In this document: positions 1 to 5,645 of the stretch, piece by piece
Numbering within the stretch: position 1 is the first letter of the stretch
Layout of the letters: each line of letters starts with the position of its first letter
Assembly (NCBI GenBank): GCA_014376425.1
Contig: JACMRO010000226.1
Location: forward strand, 1-12,233
Length of the DNA: 12,233 bases
Direction: 5' to 3'
Source: Rubritepida sp.
GTDB taxonomy: Bacteria > Pseudomonadota > Alphaproteobacteria > Acetobacterales > Acetobacteraceae
Notes under the pieces: model-generated
Databases searched by the model: none
What the model saw: only the letters and a program-made list of their open reading frames with translations
What the model was told of the DNA's origin: nothing
Made by a program: the position numbers and the translations under genes

Positions 1-12
1 AAACGTGCGGGA

Positions 13-99
13 CTGGTGGGGGGGGGGGCGCGCTGCCGACCCGGGGAAGGGCTTTCCCCCCCCCCATGCCCCACCCCACCAGGGGCGACCCGCCCCTGG
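13..99. repeat. Nested inverted repeats (outer 13-21/74-82, inner 43-48/54-59, adjacent 79-87/91-99)
   Basis: CTGGTGGGG at 13-21 is the exact reverse complement of CCCCACCAG at 74-82. Inside it, GGGGAA (43-48) pairs with TTCCCC (54-59) around a 5-base loop. Next to it, CCAGGGGCG (79-87) pairs perfectly with CGCCCCTGG (91-99) around a 3-base ACC loop. The outer right arm shares bases 79-82 with the adjacent hairpin, so the two folds compete. None is followed by a T tract. The role is unknown: it could be an intergenic palindromic repeat element or a structured end of an upstream transcript. Confidence 0.6.
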
Positions 100-192
100 G
101 CCGTGAGATTTATCGGAAGCTGGGGGGGGGGCCGGTCGCGCCCGTTCAACGGTCCCAACAAGCCCCCTCCCCGACTTCCGATCACCCGGGTT

Positions 193-214
193 CCAAGGGC
201 CTTTCGGCCTTTGG
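193..214. repeat. Perfectly aligned 9-bp hairpin with TTTC loop
   Basis: CCAAGGGCC (193-201) pairs with GGCCTTTGG (206-214) over nine positions, eight Watson-Crick and one G-T wobble, around a TTTC loop. It lies about 80 bases before the tailspike start. There is no T tract after it. Confidence 0.6.
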
Positions 215-215
215 T

Positions 216-234
216 GGGTGGGGTCTGGGGAGGG
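216..234 (+). promoter_or_regulatory. Putative G-quadruplex motif in the tailspike leader
   Basis: Four G runs of 3, 4, 4 and 3 bases (216-218, 220-223, 227-230, 232-234) are separated by loops of 1, 3 and 1 bases. This satisfies the standard G3+N1-7 pattern on the same strand as the tailspike mRNA, 60 bases ahead of its start codon. Its last two G runs also form the left arm of the 225-249 hairpin, so the two structures cannot form together. Any regulatory role is inference. Confidence 0.45.
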
Positions 235-249
235 CAAAGCCCTCTCCAG
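225..249. repeat. 11-bp hairpin with AAA loop in the tailspike leader
   Basis: CTGGGGAGGGC (225-235) pairs with GCCCTCTCCAG (239-249) around an AAA loop (236-238), with 10 Watson-Crick pairs and one G-T wobble. The following bases (agtcacccg) contain no T tract, so a Rho-independent terminator is unlikely. It is more like an intergenic palindrome or a leader structure placed about 33 bases before the tailspike ribosome binding site. Confidence 0.6.
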
Positions 250-294
250 AGTCACCCGCGCAACCCCTTCCCCCCTTCATTCAGGAGCTTCAGC

Positions 295-2628
295 ATGGCT
301 GAGCATATTCGCATTGGTGATGTGGCGCCGCGTGTGCAGTACGCCACGGATGGCGTGCAGGCGGCCTTCACCTATCCCTTCCCGATCTTCGCGGTCGGCG
401 ATCTCGAGGTGCGGCTGGACGGCGTCCGCCAGTTCGGCGGCTATTCGACCACCGGCGCCGGCGTCAGCGAGGGCGGCCAGGTCGTCTTCGCCACGGCACC
501 CGCGAACGGCCGGCGCCTGACCCTGCTGCGCCGGCTGCGGCTGGCCCGCACCACGGACTTTCAGGAGAACGGCGTGCTGCGCGCCCGCGTCCTGAATGAC
601 GAGCTGGACTACCAGGTGGCCGCGATGCAGGAGGCGCAGGACGGGCTGAGCAACGCCATCCGGCTCGATCCTTCGGAGACGGCGAGCATGGTGCTGCCGC
701 TGGCCGGCGGCCGCTCTGGCCGGGTGCTGGGCTTTGACTCCGCCGGCAATGTGGCGCTCTTCCCGCAGGGCGGCGCCATCACCAGCGCCTTCCCCGGTGC
801 GGTGCCGCGCAGTGTGGAGGACAAGCTGTCCGAAACGCTGTCGGCGCGCGATTTCGGCAGCACCGGCAATGGCAGCACCGATGACGGCCCGGCCTTGCAG
901 GCGGCGATGAACGCGGCCGCCGTCTCGGGCAAGGTGCTGGTGATCGGCGAGGGTACGCACCGCACCACGATGCCGCTGGTCTTCAGCGGCGATGGTGGCG
1001 GGCTGGTGATGCGCGGCCTCATTCTCTACGCCGGCCCGGCAGGTACGGCGCTCACCATCGGCAGCGGCGGCGCTTTCCGCACCGCGACCCGGCGCTACGA
1101 AGGCCTGCGCGTGCTGCGCGCCACCCAGGCCAACTGGTCGAACGAGGCCGATATCGGCATCGTGCTGCGCAACCTCGACTCCTGCCATGTCGAGGTGCGC
1201 CAGGCCGAGGGCTTCACCATCGGCATCCGCACCCTGGGTGAGGATCGCGGTTTCGAGGACAGCACGATGCAGCTCGGCCGCATCGTCAACAACAAGTACG
1301 GGCTGGATGTGCGCACCGCGACCGCGGCCGCGTGGAACAACTCGGTCAACTACATCGGCGGCCACTTCGCCTGCGCGTCGGATTGCAACCCGACGCAGTC
1401 GCGCTTCGGCGTGCGCTTCTCCAACGCCGCCGGCGCCTACAACCGGCACAATCAGCACCTGTTCATCTCGCCGGCATTCGAACTGCAAAGGCAGGGCACG
1501 CCCGGCACGGTGGACGCCATCCCGTTCCTGATCGAAGCGGCGGATGCCCGCAACATCATGGCCCGCGGCATTCGCATGGAGGCGTGCAGCCCCTTCGTCG
1601 CCCGTCACACCGGCGGCGCCAATGACTGCGTCTACGAGGTCGCCTACACCGGCACCTACGCCTTCACCGGCAACGGCATCGACTACACCGCCACGGCCAC
1701 CCGCGCCGGTGGCACGGTGATGTCGCTGCACCAGGCGGCGGCAGCGCATGGCACGCCGCGGCTCATCGCCGATGCGCCCAATATTCGCACCCGCGCCTTC
1801 CGGCAGACGATCGATGGCGCCGGCGGCGTGGGTTTCGACGAGATGGTGGTGCTGTCCTCCAACCCCGCAGGCCCGCCCACCACCCTGACCGGCTTCGGCT
1901 TCGCCGGTCTGTCGTCCTTCGGCCTGAACGCCGAGAGCGTGACCATTCCCACCTCCCGCGCCCTGGGTTTCGTGGTGGACAGCACCGATTGCCGCGAGTT
2001 CTTCATCGCCGCCGAGGGCAGCGAACTGCGGCCCGTCGTCATGCAGTTCGACGGCAGCGAGAATGTGCTGGACGGCAACGCGCCGGCCCTGCTGTCCAAC
2101 ATGAACGTGCTGTGGGCCGGCGCGCCGTCGATGTGGTGGGAGGGCAATTCCAACCTCGACAGCCTGTCCGCCGGCGTGGCGCTCAACCGGCTGCAGCGCG
2201 TCACCCTCCACGCCAATGCGCGCTTCGCGGTGATTGGCGTGCGCGGCGGCTCGGCGACCGCGGTGCTCAAGGCACTGCGGCTCTACGCCCCGGCCACCCA
2301 GGCGCCGATGGTGCTCTTCGGCGGCGGCCGCAAATGGGGCGTGCGTGAATACACCGTGGCCGATACCGGCTGGGTGCTGCCGGCGCTGGCCGCCAACACC
2401 ACCGCCACGCGTGACGTCACCCTGGCCGGCGTGCGGCAGGGCGACCACGTTACCGCGGGTTTCGCCAAGGACGCCGGGTTCCAGAATGGTGGCGTCGTCT
2501 TCCACGCCGCCGTGGGCGGCACGGCGTCGACCAACCAGGTGCGCGTCACGGCGCAGAACATCAGCGCCGGTTCCATCACCGTGGACACCGGCACGCTGTA
2601 CGTGCGGGCCCTGAAGCCAAGGCTCTGA
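295..2628 (+). CDS. Phage tailspike protein with T7-like tail-fibre N-terminus and right-handed beta-helix domain
   Basis: The 777-residue product starts at the ATG at 295, preceded by AGGAG at 283-287; the frame upstream is low-complexity. Residues about 7-125 resemble the N-terminal adaptor of podovirus tail fibres/tailspikes, with a YATDGVQ...FTYPFPIF opening and an NDELDYQVAAMQEAQD helix that attaches such proteins to the virion. A linker follows. From about residue 183, ARDFGSTGNGSTDDGPALQAA is the typical opening of a pectate-lyase-like beta-helix, the fold used by tailspikes to bind or cleave surface polysaccharide. The C-terminal ~90 residues are beta-rich (ATRDVTLAGVRQGD onwards) and may trimerise or bind receptor. 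Catalytic residues cannot be assigned by eye. It is followed after one base by the next phage gene. Family role is well supported; substrate is unknown. Confidence 0.85.
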   Translation: MAEHIRIGDVAPRVQYATDGVQAAFTYPFPIFAVGDLEVRLDGVRQFGGYSTTGAGVSEGGQVVFATAPANGRRLTLLRRLRLARTTDFQENGVLRARVLNDELDYQVAAMQEAQDGLSNAIRLDPSETASMVLPLAGGRSGRVLGFDSAGNVALFPQGGAITSAFPGAVPRSVEDKLSETLSARDFGSTGNGSTDDGPALQAAMNAAAVSGKVLVIGEGTHRTTMPLVFSGDGGGLVMRGLILYAGPAGTALTIGSGGAFRTATRRYEGLRVLRATQANWSNEADIGIVLRNLDSCHVEVRQAEGFTIGIRTLGEDRGFEDSTMQLGRIVNNKYGLDVRTATAAAWNNSVNYIGGHFACASDCNPTQSRFGVRFSNAAGAYNRHNQHLFISPAFELQRQGTPGTVDAIPFLIEAADARNIMARGIRMEACSPFVARHTGGANDCVYEVAYTGTYAFTGNGIDYTATATRAGGTVMSLHQAAAAHGTPRLIADAPNIRTRAFRQTIDGAGGVGFDEMVVLSSNPAGPPTTLTGFGFAGLSSFGLNAESVTIPTSRALGFVVDSTDCREFFIAAEGSELRPVVMQFDGSENVLDGNAPALLSNMNVLWAGAPSMWWEGNSNLDSLSAGVALNRLQRVTLHANARFAVIGVRGGSATAVLKALRLYAPATQAPMVLFGGGRKWGVREYTVADTGWVLPALAANTTATRDVTLAGVRQGDHVTAGFAKDAGFQNGGVVFHAAVGGTASTNQVRVTAQNISAGSITVDTGTLYVRALKPRL

Positions 2629-2629
2629 C

Positions 2630-2917
2630 GTGGCCCGGCCGCGGCCCCGCCGCTCGGACCAGGACATGGCCGCGAGGCTCATGCGCGTCATCACCGAATA
2701 CGACAATTTCATGGGCAGCAACGACGACGATCCGGAGCGGGCAAAGCGCTTCTACGCCCGCCACAACGCGGCGAAGGCGGCGATCGCCCATGCCGATGCG
2801 CTGCAAAAAATTGGGGGGAACAGCACGCAGGACGGTCAACACGACAGCAGCGCCATGGTCGCCCGCGCACGGGCGGCACTAGCCCAGGAGGGTTTGCCGG
2901 ATGAGGCCGAAGACTGA
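2630..2917 (+). CDS. Small phage protein, candidate small terminase subunit
   Basis: The 95-residue product starts at GTG 2630, with AAGG at 2619-2622 as ribosome binding site, one base after the tailspike stop. Its end overlaps the large-terminase start by 17 bases, which implies translational coupling. The protein is charged and mostly helical in appearance: an arginine-rich N-terminus, an acidic stretch (SNDDDPERAK around residues 30-39), an alanine-rich helix and an acidic C-terminus. No domain is recognised from sequence. The proposal that it is the DNA-recognition subunit of the terminase rests on position directly before the large subunit, on size (T7 gp18 is about 90 residues) and on T7-like gene order. 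It could equally be an unrelated small phage protein. Confidence 0.6.
   Translation: MARPRPRRSDQDMAARLMRVITEYDNFMGSNDDDPERAKRFYARHNAAKAAIAHADALQKIGGNSTQDGQHDSSAMVARARAALAQEGLPDEAED
2886..2891 (+). promoter_or_regulatory. Strong ribosome binding site fixing the large-terminase start
   Basis: A perfect AGGAGG lies nine bases before the ATG at 2901, within the coding sequence of the upstream 95-residue gene. It decides the terminase start and supports the 17-base overlap between the two genes. Confidence 0.8.
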
Positions 2918-4322
2918 CTTCATCGAGTTCACCTGGGTCTGGAACCAGACCCAGGGCCTTTCCACCCCCACCCATCATCGCCGAATCGCCCGCTGGCTGG
3001 ACCAGCGGGTGGCGGCGGACGAACGGAGGCTGCTGCTGATGGCATTTCGTGGGTCGGGCAAATCCACCATGGTCGGGCTGTTCTGTGCCTGGTGGCTGCA
3101 CCGCGAACCCGATACCCGCATCCTGGTGCTGGCGGCCGATCAGGCGTTGGCGGCCAAGATGGTCAACCAGGTGCGCCGCATCATCGAAAAGCACCCGCTA
3201 TGCGAGCATCTGCTGCCCGATGGCGAGGATGCCTGGGCATCGGACCGCTTCACCGTCCCCCGCCAGGCGATACTACGCGACCCGTCGATGCTGGCGCAGG
3301 GCCTTACCGGCAACATCACCGGCGCGCGGGCCGAGATGATTATCTGCGACGATGTGGAGGTGGCGGGCAATTGCGACACCGCGACCAAGCGCGCCGACAT
3401 GCGGCTGCGGTTGGCGGAATGCGAATTCGTGCTGGTGCCGCATGGCACGCAAATGTTCGTGGGCACCCCGCACACGAACGAAAGCCTCTACCGGCCGGCC
3501 GAGGCCATGCTGACCGGGGCGCGGCGCATGGTCATCCCGCTGCTCAACCGCGCCGGGCTGAGCGCCTGGCCCGAACGGTTTCCGCTGCCCGTCATTGAAA
3601 CCCTGCGCGATCGCGTCGGCCCCATCCACTTCGCCCGCCAGATGCAGTTGCAGGCGGTCCGCAGCGAGAGCATCCGGCTCGATCCGTCGCTCATCGTCCG
3701 CTACCGGGACGAGCCGGATTACCGCGAGGCCAATGGACGGGCGCAGATGTTCCTGATGGGCGCCCGGATGGTTTCCGGCGCCGCCTTCTGGGATCCGTCC
3801 TTCGGGCGCGCCGATGGCGGTGACGGCTCGGTGCTCGCGGCCGCCTTCGTCGACGCCGAGGGGCGGTTCTACCTGCAGCGCCTGGCCTGGCTGCGGCACG
3901 ACCCCGAGGCCGGCGACGACAGCGCCGGCCAGCAATGCCGCCAGGTGGTGGATGTCGTGCGCGACCTGCATCTGCCGGCGGTGTTCATCGAAACCAACGG
4001 CTTGGGCAAGTTCCTGCCCGCGCTGTTGCGCCGCGCCCTTTCCGAGGCCCGCATCGCCTGCGTGGTGCGCGAGCATGTCAGCCACCGCGCCAAGCATGAG
4101 CGTATCCTGGCCGCGCTGGACCCGCTGCTGGCGGCGCGGCGGCTGCATGCGCATGACGAAGTGCTGGTCGGCCGGCTGGCTTCCGAAATGTCGGAATGGC
4201 GCCCGGGCGACCGCGCCGCCCGGGACGACGCGTTGGATGCGATTGCGGGGCTGATCCTCAGCGAACCGGTGCGGCTGCCCCGGCTGCCGCCACCGCCGCG
4301 CCCACCGTCCTGGCGCGGATGA
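2901..4322 (+). CDS. terL: Phage terminase large subunit (DNA-packaging ATPase/nuclease)
   Basis: This 473-residue protein is the motor that pumps phage DNA into the prohead and cuts the concatemer. Walker A is FRGSGKST (residues 49-56), Walker B with the catalytic acidic pair is IICDDVE (147-153), and the coupling motif is FVGTPH (186-191). The C-terminal RNase H-like nuclease is visible as WDPS with Asp298, the DGGDGS stretch (305-310), IETNG with Glu364, and the final DDALDA with Asp446. All expected motifs are present, so the protein looks intact. It follows a candidate small subunit by overlap, and the gene after the tailspike in T7-like phages is likewise the terminase pair. The last 65 bases are overlapped by an antisense gene. 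Confidence 0.93.
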   Translation: MRPKTDFIEFTWVWNQTQGLSTPTHHRRIARWLDQRVAADERRLLLMAFRGSGKSTMVGLFCAWWLHREPDTRILVLAADQALAAKMVNQVRRIIEKHPLCEHLLPDGEDAWASDRFTVPRQAILRDPSMLAQGLTGNITGARAEMIICDDVEVAGNCDTATKRADMRLRLAECEFVLVPHGTQMFVGTPHTNESLYRPAEAMLTGARRMVIPLLNRAGLSAWPERFPLPVIETLRDRVGPIHFARQMQLQAVRSESIRLDPSLIVRYRDEPDYREANGRAQMFLMGARMVSGAAFWDPSFGRADGGDGSVLAAAFVDAEGRFYLQRLAWLRHDPEAGDDSAGQQCRQVVDVVRDLHLPAVFIETNGLGKFLPALLRRALSEARIACVVREHVSHRAKHERILAALDPLLAARRLHAHDEVLVGRLASEMSEWRPGDRAARDDALDAIAGLILSEPVRLPRLPPPPRPPSWRG

Positions 4323-4518
4323 AGGTCCGATGCGCGTCGCGGCCAGTGGCAGTGATCTGCCACCGGCCGTCGTCGCGCAGCGCGGCCAGGCCCATGCCGC
4401 CCAGCCGTTGCAGGCAGGCCCCGTCCTTCAACCCATCCGGCCGGCCATGGCCCTGCACCAGCGTCAGCCGGTGCAGGGCCGATCGGCAGCAGGTCTCCAG
4501 ATAAGGCTCGTTCCACAT
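4258..4518 (-). CDS. Hypothetical 86-residue protein, possible winged-helix, antisense within the phage block
   Basis: The reverse-strand frame from ATG at 4518 to TGA at 4258 is preceded by GAGGAA seven bases upstream (4526-4531 on the top strand). The protein begins MWNEPYLETC and contains HRLTLVQGHGRPDGL (residues 16-30), CLQRLGGMGLAAL (35-47) and RWQITATGR (52-60). A helix, a helix ending in GMGL, then a short strand pair reading like xWxITxxGR, is the usual look of a small winged-helix domain, so DNA binding is possible but unproven. The last 25 residues are alanine-rich. It fills the otherwise empty 226-base gap after the terminase, overlaps the terminase end by 65 bases tail-to-tail, and diverges from the gene at 4549. 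It is a GC-rich frame, so a chance frame remains possible. Confidence 0.6.
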   Translation of the reverse strand: MWNEPYLETCCRSALHRLTLVQGHGRPDGLKDGACLQRLGGMGLAALRDDGRWQITATGRDAHRTFIRARTVGAAVAAAGAAAPVR

Positions 4519-4548
4519 GTCCAGGTTCCTCGTTCGAAGAGGTGTAGC
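4519..4548. promoter_or_regulatory. 30-bp divergent start region with back-to-back ribosome binding sites
   Basis: The two starts at 4518 (reverse) and 4549 (forward) are separated by 30 bases. Each has its own purine-rich site: GAGGAA on the reverse strand (top strand TTCCTC, 4526-4531, spacer 7) and AAGAGG on the forward strand (4537-4542, spacer 6). Together with the palindrome TTCGAA at 4533-4538 they make an almost symmetric dyad from 4528 to 4542. There is no room for separate promoters, so at least one gene must be transcribed from a promoter inside neighbouring coding DNA. Confidence 0.55.
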
Positions 4549-4842
4549 ATGAATCCCGCCGATATTCCCCCCGGGCTGGTGGTGATGGCCATCCAGACCA
4601 AGCTGCTCTGTGTGCTGTTCTGGATGCTGCACGGCATCCGGCGCGAACTCGACAACCGGATCGAGCGCGGTGACCTGCGCTCGACCGACGGGCTGAGCCG
4701 CACCCGCGACGAACTGGCGGCCTTCAAGCTGGAAGTCGCGCGCACCTACGTCCCGCTGTCGCTGATGCGCGGCGTGGACCAGCGCATCACCGACCATCTG
4801 CTGCGCATCGAAGCCAAGCTGGAAGAGGCGACCCGCAAATGA
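4549..4842 (+). CDS. Small phage protein with hydrophobic N-terminal segment and C-terminal coiled coil (possible lysis-cassette member)
   Basis: The 97-residue product starts at ATG 4549 with AAGAGG six bases upstream; the open frame further upstream overlaps the antisense gene and has no good start. Residues about 8-29 (GLVVMAIQTKLLCVLFWML) are hydrophobic with one lysine, so a membrane or amphipathic helix is possible. Residues 50-97 are heptad-like and charged, ending in DHLLRIEAKLEEATRK, a pattern seen in many small phage proteins encoded next to lysis genes. Its stop overlaps the start of the cell-wall hydrolase in an ATGA, so the two are translationally coupled. This location suggests a holin-like or accessory lysis role, but one doubtful membrane segment is weak evidence, and the function is unknown. 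Confidence 0.72.
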   Translation: MNPADIPPGLVVMAIQTKLLCVLFWMLHGIRRELDNRIERGDLRSTDGLSRTRDELAAFKLEVARTYVPLSLMRGVDQRITDHLLRIEAKLEEATRK

Positions 4843-5282
4843 CCATACAGATGACCCCTGAGGAAATCCTGGCCCGCACGCTCCATGCGGAAACCGCCGG
4901 CTGTGGCGCGCGCGGTGTGGAGGCGCTGGCAGCACTGGTGCTGCACCGGGCGCGGCTCGCACTGGGCTGCGAGGTGGCGGCCACCCGCTTCGCGCATGGC
5001 GCCGCGGCTGCGGGGCTGGGGGCCATGGTGGCGGCGGTGTGCCGCGCGCCGTTCCAGTTCGGCTGCTGGCGGCAGGACGGTCGCGCCTGGGACATGCCGG
5101 CCGACAGCCCGGCACTGGCGATGTGCAGGCGGGTAGCGGCGCGCGCGCTGGCCGGCGCGCTGCCCAACCCCGCCCCCGGCGCCACGCACTGGCATGCGCT
5201 GAGCGTGCTGCCCGGCTGGGCGGTGGGCCGGGTGCCAGTGGCCGAGGCGGGCGGGCTTGCGCTCTACCGCCTGGCGGCCTGA
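4839..5282 (+). CDS. Cell-wall hydrolase, SleB/Hydrolase_2-like, probable phage endolysin
   Basis: The 147-residue protein is a compact single-domain peptidoglycan hydrolase. The family signature is visible in order: LARTLHAETAG (residues 11-21) with the likely catalytic Glu18, an ALVLHRAR helix (32-39), VCRAPFQFGCW (67-77), and GATHWH (114-119) followed by PGWA. SleB-type enzymes are lytic transglycosylases or related glycan-strand hydrolases. There is no signal peptide, so export would need a holin or other help, which fits a phage endolysin. Start choice: ATG 4839 overlaps the previous stop (ATGA) and has GGAAGAGG at 4821-4828; ATG 4851 is an alternative. It is the last gene of the phage block and DUF952 begins only nine bases later. 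Confidence 0.85.
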   Translation: MTIQMTPEEILARTLHAETAGCGARGVEALAALVLHRARLALGCEVAATRFAHGAAAAGLGAMVAAVCRAPFQFGCWRQDGRAWDMPADSPALAMCRRVAARALAGALPNPAPGATHWHALSVLPGWAVGRVPVAEAGGLALYRLAA

Positions 5283-5291
5283 AAAGCGCGA

Positions 5292-5645
5292 ATGGACACA
5301 CACATCTACACACTGGTGCGCCACGCCGACTGGGCCGCGGCGGTGGCGGCGGGCGCCTACACCGGCAGCGCCGACGACCGGCGCGATGGCTTCCTTCACT
5401 TCTCCACGGCGGCGCAGCTGCGTGCCACCGCGGCGAAGCATCGGGCCGGGGAGACGGATCTGGTCATCGTCGAGGCGGCGGTGGCGGCGCTTGGCGAGGC
5501 GCTACGGTTCGAGCCGCCGGCAGCCGGCCGCCCGGGGTCGTTCCCGCATCTATACGGGCCGTTGCCGATGGCGGCGGTCACACGGGTGCTGCCGTTGGCC
5601 CTGGGCGCCGATGGGCTTCACGTGTTTCCGGCGGCCTTCGACTGA
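5292..5645 (+). CDS. DUF952 family protein
   Basis: The 117-residue product matches the DUF952 pattern: IYTLVRHADW near the start, a G-Y-GS-D-DGFLHFSTA block (residues 21-40), AKHRAGETDLVIVE (48-61) and SFPHLYGPL (83-91). The biochemical role of the family is not established; the histidines and the DGFLHFS and FPHLYG motifs suggest a ligand- or metal-binding fold, which is inference. In many alphaproteobacteria a DUF952 gene lies directly before pyrD; here the two are separated by a reverse-strand transporter gene. The ribosome binding site (GAAAAG) is weak. The last 28 bases overlap the end of the transporter gene tail-to-tail. Confidence 0.88.
   Translation: MDTHIYTLVRHADWAAAVAAGAYTGSADDRRDGFLHFSTAAQLRATAAKHRAGETDLVIVEAAVAALGEALRFEPPAAGRPGSFPHLYGPLPMAAVTRVLPLALGADGLHVFPAAFD

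Larger units (their letters stand above)
1..294. other. Non-coding palindrome- and G/C-tract-rich region upstream of the tailspike gene
   Basis: No convincing gene was found here. The tailspike reading frame stays open back to base 16, but its translation is proline/glycine/arginine-rich low complexity and lies upstream of a good ribosome binding site and start, so it is probably chance openness in GC-rich DNA. Visible landmarks are an 11-base G tract (18-28), a 10-base C tract (56-65), a 10-base G tract (122-131), several inverted repeats (listed separately) and a G-quadruplex motif at 216-234. No clear -35/-10 promoter pair was recognised. The hairpins lack following T tracts, so they are not standard intrinsic terminators. 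GC-rich palindromic intergenic repeats of this general look are common in Acetobacteraceae-like genomes, which is background knowledge rather than something tested here. Confidence 0.7.

Noticed and set aside
225..249. 11-bp hairpin as a Rho-independent terminator
   Set aside because: No T run follows on either strand.
16..294. N-terminal extension of the tailspike frame back to base 16
   Set aside because: Low-complexity proline/glycine/arginine translation across homopolymers and palindromes; a good ribosome site and the family-typical N-terminus start at 295.
277..2721. Long reverse-strand open frame (over 800 codons) opposite the tailspike
   Set aside because: Histidine/arginine/glycine-rich shadow of a GC-rich gene, with no recognisable domain or ribosome site.
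3273..4154. Reverse-strand open frame opposite the terminase
   Set aside because: Shadow composition and full overlap with intact terminase motifs on the forward strand.
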